Notes: generated by a model not told the origin, from the letters alone. A stretch of DNA of 64,000 nucleotides from Flavobacteriaceae bacterium (GCA_018646605.1 JABGUL010000027.1:212375-276374), one strand, 5' to 3'; shown: positions 54,845 through 64,000, counted from the stretch's first letter. Translations and numbers: made by a program.

Positions 54845-57438
54845 AAGTCTAAGGTTATTTGAGGGTCGTCGCCTTTTTTTGATTCTGAAATAACTTCTTC
54901 ATCAACATCCACATCAATATCATTAATATCTTCCTCTGGAGGCATTTCATATGGCAACGCTTCCTTGAGCTCAACAGACTTAATTTTCTTTTGTGTGAGT
55001 TGATTTCCTAGGGCTTTAAAACCCTTGACTGAGATGAATTCATCCGCATTAATCTCTAAGCTATCAGGTTGTTCTTTTCCTCTTGGCTTTTCAAAATGGA
55101 CTTCAAGAATTGGGAGCCAATCAAATCCAACATATAGAAGGGTACCGTCGTCTTTAATATAGCTATCCTCCCGATCAACACTTTCAATTAAAAAACGCTT
55201 TATGAAATAACGCTCTTTCTCTGCATCAAAATAAACGGCAGTGATTGGTTTTTCAGGGATCCATTTTTCTAAATGAATTACCGTTTCATCAAAATGAAGG
55301 CTTAATTCTGGCGATACTGCTCGTAATGTACCTTGTTGAGTAGCTATCAAAAGCTTATCATCTCCCTTAAAAGCACCCAAAAGCTCCCCCCGACCCTCAA
55401 GATTCAACCTTCGGATAGTATCGTCAAACCATATCTTACGTGGTTTAAGCGTGGAAACGCCCTTCTCTTTGAGTTCTACTTTTCGTATGGGATACTTTGT
55501 AACTGTATTTCCTCGGGATGCACGTCCTTTAATTTGAAGGTCAGCAAAATCCAGATCCCATTTTAATTTTTTAATACTTCCCGTATTTCGTAATAAAATG
55601 GAAATTATCTCTGCCTCTCCATTCGAGTTGGCAGAAAAATAAAGGAGCTCTGAGTGGGCTTTCCCCTGGGTCAAATCATATTCCTTATCGCGAGTAATTC
55701 CTGTAACTGCGAAACGCTTTATGAATGTCGTTCCTCCTTTTCCATCTTGATACACCATATTGTAGATGGTTCGGGTGTCTTTCTTTTTAAACACGGCAGC
55801 ATGGATAATGTTTTTACCTACAAAGACCTTACTATCAACTTTTACAACTTGCATCTTCCCTTCTTGTGTAAAGACAATTATATCGTCAATATCCGAGCAG
55901 TCACAAACAAATTCATCTTTACGGAGTGAGGTTCCTATAAAACCTTCCTCCCTGTTCATGTAGAGCCTTTGATTTCGAACTACTACTTTTTTTGCATCCA
56001 CATCATCAAAAATTCTTATTTCTGATTTTCGCTCTTTGTCGGTGCCGTATGTTTTTCTTAAATGTTTAAAATATCGAATTGCATAGTCAATTAGATGTGC
56101 AAGGTTATTCTTGACTTCTGCGATATCTCCTTCCAGAGCTTCGATTTTCTGCTGCGCCTTATCCAAGTCAAATTTTGAAATACGCTTAATCCGTATTTCG
56201 GTAAGGCGAACAATATCTTCCTCAACAACGGCACGTTTCAAATGCTCGATATGAGGCTTTAATCCTTTGTCAATAAAAGCAATAACCTCTTCCCATGTAG
56301 AGGCTTCTTCAATGTCTCGATAAATTTTATTTTCAATAAAAATACGCTCAAGAGAAGCGTAATGCCATTGATTTTCGAGTTCTAGCAACTGAACGTCCAA
56401 CTCAAGCTTCAGCAATTGAACTGTATGGTCTGTTGATATTTTCAACATCTCATTGACCCCCATAAAATGGGGTTTATTATCAATAATCAAACACCCAAGA
56501 GGGGAAATTGAAGTTTCACATGCTGTAAAAGCATAAAGTGCATCAATCGTTTTATCCGGTGAGATGTCGTTTGGCAAATGCACTAATATTTCTACTTCAG
56601 AAGCGGTATTGTCTTCAATTTTCTTGATTTTTATCTTTCCCTTTTCATTCGCTTTTAAAATACTGTCTATTAAGCTAGAGGTGTTTGTGCTAAACGGGAT
56701 TTCATTTATCACTAAAGTATTCTTGTCCTGTTGGGTAATTTTGGCACGTACGCGAACCTTACCTCCGCGTAGCCCTTCATTATAATTTTGAACATCAATC
56801 ACTCCTCCTGTTTGAAAATCAGGATACACATCAATTTTTTTACCCTTCAAATGCTGAATACTAGCCTGTAACAACTCGTTGAAATTGTGGGGAAGTATTT
56901 TAGTTGAGAGTCCTACGGCTATTCCCTCTGCTCCTTGCGCTAACAACAACGGGAACTTTACAGGGAGATGAATAGGTTCTTTTTTTCGCCCGTCATAGGA
57001 AAGCTGCCAATCTGTGACCTTTGGACTAAAGACAACTTCAAGAGCAAATTTGGATAACCTAGCCTCAATATAACGAGAGGCTGCAGCACTATCACCGGTG
57101 AGAATATTCCCCCAGTTTCCCTGCATGTCAATGAGCAATTCTTTTTGCCCTACTTGAACCATGGCATCCGCTATACTGGCATCCCCGTGGGGGTGGTATT
57201 GCATGGTATGCCCTACGATATTGGCTACTTTATTGTACCGCCCATCATCTAAATCCTTCATGGAATGAAGAATTCTTCTTTGAACCGGCTTCAGGCCATC
57301 TTCTATTGCGGGGACAGCACGCTCAAGAATCACATAAGAGGCGTAATCCAGAAACCAATCTTTATACATGCCCGTCACCTTCACCAACGAATCGTTGGAG
57401 GCGTCTTCAGGAAAAGTTTGGTCTGTGATTTCGTCCAT
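54841..57438 (-). CDS. parC: DNA topoisomerase IV subunit A
   Basis: Type IIA topoisomerase cleavage subunit, decatenating daughter chromosomes. Catalytic Tyr123 in AAASRYIEARL; IVGHTMQYHPHGDASI is the quinolone region. The C-terminal beta-pinwheel has KGRASRGNTV, only a loose GyrA-box. At 865 residues, and with a ParE-type gene a few kilobases away on the same strand, ParC is favoured over GyrA. The position equivalent to the quinolone-sensitivity Ser is Ala87, followed by Ser88. An acidic tail (PPEEDINDIDVDVDEE) ends the protein. Confidence 0.9.
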   Translation of the reverse strand: MDEITDQTFPEDASNDSLVKVTGMYKDWFLDYASYVILERAVPAIEDGLKPVQRRILHSMKDLDDGRYNKVANIVGHTMQYHPHGDASIADAMVQVGQKELLIDMQGNWGNILTGDSAAASRYIEARLSKFALEVVFSPKVTDWQLSYDGRKKEPIHLPVKFPLLLAQGAEGIAVGLSTKILPHNFNELLQASIQHLKGKKIDVYPDFQTGGVIDVQNYNEGLRGGKVRVRAKITQQDKNTLVINEIPFSTNTSSLIDSILKANEKGKIKIKKIEDNTASEVEILVHLPNDISPDKTIDALYAFTACETSISPLGCLIIDNKPHFMGVNEMLKISTDHTVQLLKLELDVQLLELENQWHYASLERIFIENKIYRDIEEASTWEEVIAFIDKGLKPHIEHLKRAVVEEDIVRLTEIRIKRISKFDLDKAQQKIEALEGDIAEVKNNLAHLIDYAIRYFKHLRKTYGTDKERKSEIRIFDDVDAKKVVVRNQRLYMNREEGFIGTSLRKDEFVCDCSDIDDIIVFTQEGKMQVVKVDSKVFVGKNIIHAAVFKKKDTRTIYNMVYQDGKGGTTFIKRFAVTGITRDKEYDLTQGKAHSELLYFSANSNGEAEIISILLRNTGSIKKLKWDLDFADLQIKGRASRGNTVTKYPIRKVELKEKGVSTLKPRKIWFDDTIRRLNLEGRGELLGAFKGDDKLLIATQQGTLRAVSPELSLHFDETVIHLEKWIPEKPITAVYFDAEKERYFIKRFLIESVDREDSYIKDDGTLLYVGFDWLPILEVHFEKPRGKEQPDSLEINADEFISVKGFKALGNQLTQKKIKSVELKEALPYEMPPEEDINDIDVDVDEEVISESKKGDDPQITLDF

Positions 57439-57557
57439 AGAAATGCTAAATTACTATATCAACACAAGAATTAGAACTAAATATTCTTGAAGAAATTAAC
57501 AAATTACCGTTGAGAAGTAATTTTTATATACATTTAGGCACCTCAAAAGCTTACAAC

Positions 57558-58016
57558 ATGATCTGGGTTCAACTCTCCAAGGCTGAAGGCCTTTTAAAAA
57601 ATGGCACTTACACAAATAAATTCATTCTTAGCTATGTGCTTTTCATTTCTATTTTTCAATCTTTTGCAATAAATTTAGGCACAAAGACAGTAGATGAATC
57701 AAAATGGCTTGCCGTTCTCTTTATTTTCTCTGAAATCTTGATCAATATTCTTGGAATCTACCACCTATTCAAAATCAACCAGGAAGGGGACAAAAAGGAT
57801 TTCTTGAATCGCTATGTTGTTTTGGGATTTGTGGTTGGGGTAAGGTTATTTTTAATTTCCATTCCTTTGATCCTTTTGTCTTTACTTCTGCTTCATTCAA
57901 TTACAAAAATTGATTTTGATACCGATAATTTTTGGTTTTTATACTGCCTGATGACCACTCTTTTAATTATTTATTACGCTTTTCTTGGAAAATCATTCAA
58001 ACGGGTAACCCTTTAG
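57558..58016 (+). CDS. Unknown membrane protein
   Basis: 152-residue protein from ATG 57558, with four hydrophobic segments (FILSYVLFISIFQSFAI, LAVLFIFSEILINILGIYHLF, YVVLGFVVGVRLFLISIPLILLSLLLLH, FLYCLMTTLLIIYYAFLG). I recognise no family. A longer frame from TTG 57510 exists but adds no sensible N-terminus. A TACATTTA sequence at 57529-57536 is one base off the -7 consensus. Divergent from parC and followed by a terminator. Confidence 0.65.
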   Translation: MIWVQLSKAEGLLKNGTYTNKFILSYVLFISIFQSFAINLGTKTVDESKWLAVLFIFSEILINILGIYHLFKINQEGDKKDFLNRYVVLGFVVGVRLFLISIPLILLSLLLLHSITKIDFDTDNFWFLYCLMTTLLIIYYAFLGKSFKRVTL

Positions 58017-58022
58017 AAGCAT

Positions 58023-58061
58023 AAAAAAACCTCATATTAACATATAATACAAGGTTTTTTT
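58023..58061 (+). terminator. Bidirectional terminator
   Basis: AAAAAAACCT, a 19-base loop, then AGGTTTTTTT. The A/T-tailed symmetric form can end transcription of both the plus-strand membrane gene and the minus-strand dodecin gene, which converge here. Confidence 0.7.
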
Positions 58062-58078
58062 AGCAGAAATTTATACTG

Positions 58079-58282
58079 TTACTTTTTTACAGCAAACGTT
58101 ATTTTCACGTTCAGTCTATATTCATCCACTCTACCGTCTTTTACGGTTAAGCTTTGATTGTTGATATTTACAGATGTTATGTGTTTTATTGTTTTACTTG
58201 CTTCTATTACAGCATTTTGGGCTGCATCTTCCCAGCTGGTGCTGGAGTTTGATAATACTTCAATTACTTTTAAAATTGCCAT
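58079..58282 (-). CDS. Dodecin family protein
   Basis: 67-residue dodecin, a dodecameric flavin-storage/buffering protein. Typical: KVIEVLSNSSTSWEDAAQNAV with the flavin-stacking Trp, KTIKHITSVNINNQSLTV and DEYRLNVKITFAV. Length exactly that of the family. Last gene of a minus-strand run of small genes downstream of parE. Confidence 0.93.
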   Translation of the reverse strand: MAILKVIEVLSNSSTSWEDAAQNAVIEASKTIKHITSVNINNQSLTVKDGRVDEYRLNVKITFAVKK

Positions 58283-58298
58283 GTTTATTTATTTTAAA

Positions 58299-58730
58299 TT
58301 ATTTAAAAAATTTATTTAACAGCCCTTTAATTGGGCTTGCTTTTCCTGAACTGCCTCCTAGAAGACCGCCAAGAATATTCTCTTTACCTCCAACCTTTGA
58401 AGAAATAAGATCCACCACAAAAGGAACCGCGATTCCTGAAATAGCTTTTGCTTTAGAAGCGTCAAATCCTTTGGTCAACAAACTGTCGATTACTTTTTTT
58501 GTAAGGGTAGAGACTAAGGAATTTGAGGAAGCCGAATTTTTACTTCCTGAAAATAAATTCAACAGTGTTCCTAATCCATTTTTGGATGTTTCTTCGGTTA
58601 AAGAACTACCTATTCCTTCTTGAACGCCTTCAAGTGATTTTTCAACTTCAGAAGGGTTTAGGTTTAATTTATCTTTGAAAAGTGAAAGAAGGTCTCCTTC
58701 ATTTCCTTTTAATATTGAGCTAATGTCCAT
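58299..58730 (-). CDS. Unknown protein, DUF937-like
   Basis: 143-residue soluble protein, Leu/Ser/Gly-rich. The pattern of short amphipathic helices, the SGIAVPFVVDLISSKVGG segment and the Gly-rich LGGLLGGSSG tail resemble DUF937/YidB-type proteins, but I am not certain of the family. No signal peptide or membrane span. It lies seven bases downstream of the DUF2853 gene and 16 bases upstream of the dodecin gene, so the three are probably one operon. Confidence 0.6.
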   Translation of the reverse strand: MDISSILKGNEGDLLSLFKDKLNLNPSEVEKSLEGVQEGIGSSLTEETSKNGLGTLLNLFSGSKNSASSNSLVSTLTKKVIDSLLTKGFDASKAKAISGIAVPFVVDLISSKVGGKENILGGLLGGSSGKASPIKGLLNKFFK

Positions 58731-58737
58731 GAGTTGA

Positions 58738-59082
58738 TTATGAGTTGTAAACGGATTGTTTTTTAAACTTAAGAACCAATAGATAGTAAACCATCACTCT
58801 ATACTTGTTTCGGTTTGACGAACCCATCTGATCCATCACTTCGGTTATTGCTTCATCTAGTTTATCACTAGCAGAAAGGCCTAGTTTTTTAATTAAAAAA
58901 TTGTTTTTAACTGTTTCTAGTTCTTTGGCATCTGACCCCGATACTTTACTGGCATCAGCATTGTAGATTGAGGGTCCGAGACCCTTCGTTACCTTTGTCA
59001 ATAGATCTTCATCAACCTTTATCTTTAGGGTGTTTTTAAACTCATTTAAATAAAGGGTTATTTTTTTTTCTTGTTTACTCAT
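58738..59082 (-). CDS. DUF2853 family protein
   Basis: 114-residue protein with the DUF2853 pattern: YNADASKVSGSDAKELETVKNNFLIKKLGL, then SNRNKYRVMVYYLLVLKF near the C-terminus. All-helical, function unknown. Seven bases upstream of the DUF937-like gene. Confidence 0.85.
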   Translation of the reverse strand: MSKQEKKITLYLNEFKNTLKIKVDEDLLTKVTKGLGPSIYNADASKVSGSDAKELETVKNNFLIKKLGLSASDKLDEAITEVMDQMGSSNRNKYRVMVYYLLVLKFKKQSVYNS

Positions 59083-59125
59083 AATTTGGGGGGTTTTTGA
59101 TTAAAATTAATACAAACTACATGCG

Positions 59126-59842
59126 TTATTCTTTTGTAGCGTTTCTTTCACAACGATCACAGAGATCGGTAATATTTTTTAATGCTCTAGATTGCACGAC
59201 CGTACCTTCAAATATTTCATGGGTACGATCTGTATTGATATAGGAACAATCTGAAAACAAGTGGTAACTTTTTCCTGATTTCGTCCAAAAAACATGGTTT
59301 TCACCACCATTTAATGACTTTACCAGCTCTGTTTGTTCGGTATATTGCTCTATGGATGGAGGGTTGAAATCGGCGCCAGAAACGCCAGCAATAATCAATG
59401 CCAGTGTTGCGATACCACCAAAAATTCCTTTTTGTTTTTTGTCCATGTCTTTATTCATAAAAATCAAAACAATCAAGGGGGCAAAAGCAAAAATGCTCAT
59501 GATGACTCCTAGTTGATTCTGAACAAAGAATTTGACTTTGTTTTTTACCGATGCTGGATCCAATCGATTTGCCTTTTTCCATAAGTACGACCCAAGGACG
59601 GCAAACAGTAATATACAAACTATTAAAATAGTAAGGAGCGTAAAGTTTATGGGGGTATCCTGTAAAACGAAATAGGCTACTACTTCAAGGCCAATGGCCA
59701 CAAACCAAGATAAAAAAGGAAAAATCCGTAGTTTTTTGGCTTTCGGTTTATCTAGCGTATGAAGCGCAGAAGTTTTTTTTCCGGCGGAACCGGACTCAGG
59801 GGTACTGTTGTAAACAGGGGTGATTTTTTTTTGGGACGACAT
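59126..59842 (-). CDS. Membrane protein with C-terminal YH/Cys-rich module
   Basis: 238-residue protein of no family I can name. Residues 1-40 are basic and cytoplasmic; four hydrophobic segments follow (about 42-62, 66-88, 110-130, 140-156). The soluble C-terminal domain contains FWTKSGKSYHLFSDCSYI and ends with ITDLCDRCERN. A Y-H, spaced Cys, then C-x-x-C arrangement recurs in small extracytoplasmic modules attached to nucleases and membrane proteins and probably binds a metal. It is the first gene after parE (59-base gap), same strand. Confidence 0.7.
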   Translation of the reverse strand: MSSQKKITPVYNSTPESGSAGKKTSALHTLDKPKAKKLRIFPFLSWFVAIGLEVVAYFVLQDTPINFTLLTILIVCILLFAVLGSYLWKKANRLDPASVKNKVKFFVQNQLGVIMSIFAFAPLIVLIFMNKDMDKKQKGIFGGIATLALIIAGVSGADFNPPSIEQYTEQTELVKSLNGGENHVFWTKSGKSYHLFSDCSYINTDRTHEIFEGTVVQSRALKNITDLCDRCERNATKE

Positions 59843-59901
59843 GGGGGGTAATTTTAATAATAGTAAATCTAAGTTTATTTTTTTAAATAAAAAAATTAGC
59901 C

Positions 59902-61764
59902 TTAAACGGATTGCTCTTCAACAAAATCTAATTCAACTTTAAGATTTTCGATAATGAATTTTTGACGGTCGGGGGTGTTTTTCCCCATATAAAACTCCAA
60001 CAACTGCTCGGTAGTGATCGTTTTATCCATCATGACGGGATCTAGGCGAATGTCCTCCCCGATAAAGAATTTAAATTCATCTGGAGAAATCTCTCCTAAT
60101 CCCTTAAAACGTGTGATTTCAGGCTTTCCACTCAATTTGGTGATTGCCTCCCTTCGCTCCTGCTCGCTGTAGCAATAAAAAGTTTGCTTTTTATCACGAA
60201 CTCTAAAAAGGGGTGTTTGTAAAATATAGAGGTGCCCTTCCTTGATCAGCTCCGGAAAGAACTGAAGGAAAAAAGTAATTAACAACAGCCGAATGTGCAT
60301 TCCATCAACATCGGCATCAGTTGCAATCACAATATTGTTATACCGAAGATCCTCAAGACTATCCTCTATATTCAGGGCTGCTTGCAAGAGGTTAAACTCC
60401 TCGTTTTCATAAACAATTTTTTTCGACATACCATAACTATTCAAGGGTTTCCCTCTCAAGCTAAATACGGCTTGCGTATTCACATCACGAGATTTTGTGA
60501 TGGAACCACTTGCAGAATCTCCTTCCGTAATGAACAAGGTAGAATCCAAACGGCGGTCTTTTTTAAGATCGGGTAAGTGCACGCGGCAGTCTCTTAGTTT
60601 TTTGTTGTGTAAACTTGCTTTTTTTGCACGCTCTCGTGCCAGCTTACGAATACCAGAGAGGTCTTTTCGCTCCCGTTCTGCCTGGATAATCTTACGTTGT
60701 ATTGCTTCTGCCACATCCGTATTTTTATGCAGAAAATTATCCAATTGTGTGCTCAGAAAATCCACAATATAACTCCGGACAGAAGGCATACCCTCCCCCA
60801 TTTCTGTAGAGCCTAATTTTGTTTTGGTTTGTGATTCAAAAACAGGCTCCATCACCTTGATGCTAACGGCAGAAATTATTGACTTTCTGATGTCGGAGGC
60901 TTCGTAGTTTTTTCCAAAATAATCCCGCACTGTTTTTACTAAGCCCTCGCGAAAGGCAGCTTGGTGCGTTCCTCCCTGTGTGGTGTGCTGCCCATTGACA
61001 AAGGAATGATACTCCTCGCTGTATTGCGTTTTACTGTGGGTTAGTGCCACTTCAATATCATTTCCTCTTAAGTGAATAATGGGATATGAAAGATCGTTTT
61101 CATTGGTCTGGTCGGTGAGTAAATCCAGCAATCCATTTTCTGAAATGAACTTTTCTCCATTCAGTTCAATGGTTAAGCCTGGGTTGAGATACACATAATA
61201 TTTAATCATGCGCTCTACATATTCCAAGCGATACTTATAGTTTTTAAAAATCCCTACATCGGGCGTGAAAACAACTTTCGTTCCGCGCCTTCTTGAACTT
61301 TCTTCAGCGGGAGGGTCTAGGTTTAAATTTCCAAACTCAAAGGAAGCAGTTTTAGACTGCTTATCACGGTTGGACTGGACTACAAATGAAGAAGAAAGTG
61401 CATTTACGGCTTTGGTTCCTACCCCGTTGAGACCTACTGATTTCTTAAACGCCCTTGAGTCGTATTTCCCTCCTGTATTCATTTTTGAGACTACATCCAC
61501 TACTTTTCCTAACGGTATACCTCTCCCAAAATCCCGAACTGTAACTTGACTTTCTTTAATGGTTATTTCAATGGTTTTCCCGGCACCCATCACAAACTCA
61601 TCGATGCAATTGTCCAAAACCTCTTTTAGCAGAATGTAGATACCATCGTCTGGTGAGGAGCCGTCTCCAAGCTTTCCGATATACATTCCGGGACGCATAC
61701 GGATGTGCTCTTTCCAGTCTAGGGAACGTATATTGTCTTCGGTATATGCAGTTTGATTTTCCAT
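59902..61764 (-). CDS. parE: DNA topoisomerase IV subunit B
   Basis: ATPase subunit partner of ParC. GHKL motifs: [33 protein letters not shown]; transducer Lys in the QTK region (ESQTKTKLG); Toprim motifs [11 protein letters not shown] and [18 protein letters not shown]-terminal [13 protein letters not shown]. 620 residues, the short ParE-like form without the GyrB insert. Its partner parC is 2.4 kb downstream on the same strand, separated by several small genes. Confidence 0.93.
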   Translation of the reverse strand: MENQTAYTEDNIRSLDWKEHIRMRPGMYIGKLGDGSSPDDGIYILLKEVLDNCIDEFVMGAGKTIEITIKESQVTVRDFGRGIPLGKVVDVVSKMNTGGKYDSRAFKKSVGLNGVGTKAVNALSSSFVVQSNRDKQSKTASFEFGNLNLDPPAEESSRRRGTKVVFTPDVGIFKNYKYRLEYVERMIKYYVYLNPGLTIELNGEKFISENGLLDLLTDQTNENDLSYPIIHLRGNDIEVALTHSKTQYSEEYHSFVNGQHTTQGGTHQAAFREGLVKTVRDYFGKNYEASDIRKSIISAVSIKVMEPVFESQTKTKLGSTEMGEGMPSVRSYIVDFLSTQLDNFLHKNTDVAEAIQRKIIQAERERKDLSGIRKLARERAKKASLHNKKLRDCRVHLPDLKKDRRLDSTLFITEGDSASGSITKSRDVNTQAVFSLRGKPLNSYGMSKKIVYENEEFNLLQAALNIEDSLEDLRYNNIVIATDADVDGMHIRLLLITFFLQFFPELIKEGHLYILQTPLFRVRDKKQTFYCYSEQERREAITKLSGKPEITRFKGLGEISPDEFKFFIGEDIRLDPVMMDKTITTEQLLEFYMGKNTPDRQKFIIENLKVELDFVEEQSV

Positions 61765-61949
61765 TGAATAGAAGGCTAATATAGTTATTGATAAATGAAA
61801 TGAAAACCCTTTGGTGACTAAGAAATCAACAATTCTAGATTTTTTTTTGTTAAAAAGTTATTGCTTTGCTTTATCCTGTAAACCCACTTCACGGCGTGTT
61901 ATTTATACTTATATTTAGCCTTATAAACAAATGATAGCATACGTATAAA

Positions 61950-62297
61950 ATGACAAACAATTCAATCGAAAACACAACAGGCCCCTTTGTTCATAGCGTT
62001 TATTTTTGGTTAAAAAATCCTACCAAGGAGGAGGATAGAGTCCAATTTGAAACTGCAATACGAAAGATGATACACACCAACCCTCAGGCTACCTCCAATC
62101 ATTTGGGTTGCCCTGCCGCCTCAGAAGAACGGGAAGTGGTTGACAATTCATTCACTTACTTTTACCTGATGCTTTTTCCAGATTTGGAGGCACAGAATGC
62201 CTATCAAACCGACCCAACCCACCTTCTTTTTATAGAGGAGGCGTCCCATTTATGGGATCGTGTGCTTGTTTATGATTCTGTTTCAAAAAGGGACTAG
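61950..62297 (+). CDS. Dabb (stress-responsive A/B barrel) family protein
   Basis: 115-residue protein with the Dabb fold pattern: FVHSVYFWLKNPTKEEDRVQFETAI at the N-terminus, TYFYLMLFPDLEAQNAYQTDPTH and a final beta-strand VLVYDS. Such ferredoxin-like proteins can be small-molecule binding or cyclase-like, but no function is known here. It is convergent with SulP, four bases apart. The 185-base gap upstream contains TATATTTA, one base off a -7 element, and nothing else I can name. Confidence 0.8.
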   Translation: MTNNSIENTTGPFVHSVYFWLKNPTKEEDRVQFETAIRKMIHTNPQATSNHLGCPAASEEREVVDNSFTYFYLMLFPDLEAQNAYQTDPTHLLFIEEASHLWDRVLVYDSVSKRD

Positions 62298-62301
62298 CAG
62301 T

Positions 62302-63897
62302 TTATTTTTCAGCTAAGGCATTTTGTGCTTGCCTGAAATTATCAATCGCCACAAAATAATCTGGGTCTTCAAGAACGTTGACTTCGTATATTTTTTCTGC
62401 CCGTTTTATCAATTTGACACAATCTGAAGAGAGGTGTCTTAAGTGAATATTTTTTCCGTTTTTGTGATAGCGTTCAGTCAATTTATTGACACATTCAATG
62501 GCCGATTGGTCCACAATACGGGATTCTTTAAAGTCAATAACAACCTCATCTGGATCGTTTTTCACATCAAACTTACTGTTAAACAATTCGATACACCCAA
62601 AAAATAAGGGACCATAGATTTCATAGTGCTTTACTCCGTGTTCATCCACATGTTTCCTTGCTCGAATACGTTTGGCGTTTTCCCATGCAAAAACCAAGGA
62701 AGAAACGATCACACCTGCCAAAACAGCAATGGCCAAATCAAAAAGCACAGTGATAACGGTCACTAAAATAATAACAATCATATCGGCATTGGGGACTTTA
62801 TTCCACACCTTGAAAGTGCTCCAGGCGAATGTACCCAGCACCACCATAAACATAACCCCTACAAGTGCTGCAATAGGCACTTGCTCTATATAGCTGGACC
62901 CAAACAAGATAAAGAACAACAAGGCCAAGGCGGCTGTAATCCCGGATAGACGCCCACGTCCACCCGACTTAATATTGATAATGCTCTGCCCAATCATCGC
63001 ACAGCCTCCCATACCACCAAAAAAACCATTGAGGATGTTTCCTGCGCCTTGGGCCACACATTCCCTGTTGCCACTGCCGTGGGTCTCTGTAAGTTCATCT
63101 ATGAGGTTGAGTGTCATCAGCGACTCAATCAATCCAATAGCGGCAAGAATAAACGCATACGGAGCGATAAAAAATAAGGTTTCCAACGAAAAGGAAATCA
63201 ATGGGACTTGAAAACGAGGCAAGCCTGCTTTTATCCCTTCTCCTCCATTGGCTACAATAAAAGACTTTACGGTTTCTGTTTCGAGACCTCCAAAAATAAC
63301 AACCAGCGAAACCACAACAATTGCGGTTAGGGCGGCAGGAACTTTTTTGGTCACCAAAGGTAAAAGCGCCATGATAAGCATGGTGGTAGCCACCAAGCCC
63401 AGCATAATCCAAAGGGAACTCCCTACTAGCCACTGCCCATTGCTCTTAAACATCCCCAATTGTGAAAGGAAGATGACAATGGCCAAGCCATTGACAAACC
63501 CCATCATCACCGAATGTGGTATCATTCGTACAAATTTTCCTAGGCGCAACATACCAGCAGAAACCTGAATGAGTCCTGCCAGTAGTAGGGTAGCAAATAG
63601 ATGCTGTAGACCAGCGCTCTCGGTACCCCCCAACTCATTGCCTTGACTCACAAGACTTACCATAACCACTGCCATGGCACCCGTAGCTCCTGAAATCATC
63701 CCAGGACGACCCCCAAAAATAGCCGTAACCAATCCCATCATAAATGCCCCGTAAAGTCCTACAATGGGTGATATTCCTGCAACAAAAGCAAAGGCAACTG
63801 CCTCCGGCACTAGAGCCAGTGCTACCGTAATTCCAGATAAAAGATCGTTTTTGATACTGCCGCCATTGGTGCGGTCTATAAGTTGAAAAGGTTTCAA
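62302..63897 (-). CDS. SulP-family anion transporter with STAS domain
   Basis: 531-residue SulP transporter. The membrane part starts SGITVALALVPEAVAFAFVAGISPIVGLYGAF and carries GGRPGMISGATGAMAVV; GFFGGMGGCAMIGQSIINIKSGGRGRLSG is also typical. The C-terminal STAS domain (about 420-520) has VVIDFKESRIVDQSAIE. The family includes sulfate and Na+/bicarbonate (BicA-like) carriers; the sequence alone does not decide. The start is TTG (MKPFQLIDRTNGG): no ATG or GTG is available upstream in frame, and a -7 element lies 26 bases before it. Confidence 0.92.
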   Translation of the reverse strand: MKPFQLIDRTNGGSIKNDLLSGITVALALVPEAVAFAFVAGISPIVGLYGAFMMGLVTAIFGGRPGMISGATGAMAVVMVSLVSQGNELGGTESAGLQHLFATLLLAGLIQVSAGMLRLGKFVRMIPHSVMMGFVNGLAIVIFLSQLGMFKSNGQWLVGSSLWIMLGLVATTMLIMALLPLVTKKVPAALTAIVVVSLVVIFGGLETETVKSFIVANGGEGIKAGLPRFQVPLISFSLETLFFIAPYAFILAAIGLIESLMTLNLIDELTETHGSGNRECVAQGAGNILNGFFGGMGGCAMIGQSIINIKSGGRGRLSGITAALALLFFILFGSSYIEQVPIAALVGVMFMVVLGTFAWSTFKVWNKVPNADMIVIILVTVITVLFDLAIAVLAGVIVSSLVFAWENAKRIRARKHVDEHGVKHYEIYGPLFFGCIELFNSKFDVKNDPDEVVIDFKESRIVDQSAIECVNKLTERYHKNGKNIHLRHLSSDCVKLIKRAEKIYEVNVLEDPDYFVAIDNFRQAQNALAEK

Positions 63898-63922
63898 GAA
63901 TGTTGTTTTTTTATATAAGGGG

Positions 63923-63930
63923 CAAAAATA
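63923..63930 (-). promoter_or_regulatory. -7 promoter element of the SulP gene
   Basis: Minus-strand TATTTTTG, exact TAnnTTTG match, in the short region before the TTG start at 63897. The remaining bases to the end of the window show nothing further. Confidence 0.5.
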
Positions 63931-64000
63931 AACTTATTCTAGTCAATAGCCCGTTTTGAAAGAGGTGAATTTAATCCAAACCACAGGTAACAGGGCCACC

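Noticed and set aside
58174..58623. 149-codon open frame on the plus strand over the dodecin and DUF937-like genes
   Set aside because: It is a shadow of two minus-strand genes, one of which (dodecin) is unmistakable.

Overview
The window is a compact, low-GC chromosomal segment from a member of Bacteroidota, most likely a marine Flavobacteriaceae. I base this on several features. Promoters repeatedly carry the Bacteroidota -7 element TAnnTTTG, in two places with TTG 20 bp upstream, and Shine-Dalgarno sites are largely absent. Gene content is typical of the group: fused E1 alpha/beta dehydrogenase, long-form urocanase, OmpA lipoprotein, DUF2007, DUF2853, DUF6428, GSxxx-type lipoprotein signals and a small GGAA-tetraloop SRP RNA. 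I see no insertion sequence, prophage, CRISPR array, tRNA or rRNA. Almost everything is housekeeping chromosome.

Layout. 1-8.1 kb: 3' part of a secreted gamma-glutamyltransferase, then uvrA, a LOG-family protein and a large secreted protein made of a degenerate M1-peptidase-like part plus a beta-barrel-like C-terminus, the last three overlapping as an operon. 8.1-17 kb: fused 2-oxoacid dehydrogenase E1, holA, a PD-(D/E)XK-type small protein, a glycosyltransferase broken by one in-frame TGA, an OmpA lipoprotein, and the tsaC and UvrD/PcrA helicase genes. 17-26.5 kb: secreted M20D amidohydrolase, patatin, recG, pheT, an unknown two-TM protein, DUF2007 and a sodium:solute symporter. 26.5-33.2 kb: a complete histidine-degradation operon (hutH-hutU-hutI-hutG, minus strand) with a divergent LysR regulator. 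33.2-43.6 kb: HD protein, ABC-F ATPase, thioredoxin-like lipoprotein, TalC/Fsa-type aldolase, SDR, the SRP RNA gene, glutamine cyclotransferase, thioesterase, Crp/Fnr regulator, DoxX, glyA and DUF6428. 43.6-54.8 kb: clpB with a long leader, smpB, dienelactone hydrolase, aroB, ppc, Lrp, an M14 peptidase, an XRE regulator with a striking operator cluster, a small lipoprotein and TerC. 54.8-64 kb: the two topoisomerase IV genes separated by small genes (dodecin, DUF937-like, DUF2853, a membrane protein), then a Dabb protein and a SulP transporter.

How the genes work together. The hut block would convert histidine to glutamate with formamide release, and the convergent sodium symporter may feed it or may be unrelated. 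PEP carboxylase and a SulP anion transporter (possible bicarbonate or sulfate carrier) are consistent with anaplerotic CO2 fixation known from marine flavobacteria, but they are not adjacent. UvrA, UvrD-like helicase, RecG, HolA and topoisomerase IV make a strong DNA-maintenance theme with no sign that it is a dedicated system.

I did not find a clear new defence or mobile system. The observations I consider most worth checking are the cluster of palindromes TACAwwTGTA between the XRE regulator and the M14 peptidase, the M1-like protein that has lost its zinc ligands and carries a barrel-like domain, the glycosyltransferase nonsense codon, and the long clpB leader with a 9-bp inverted repeat.
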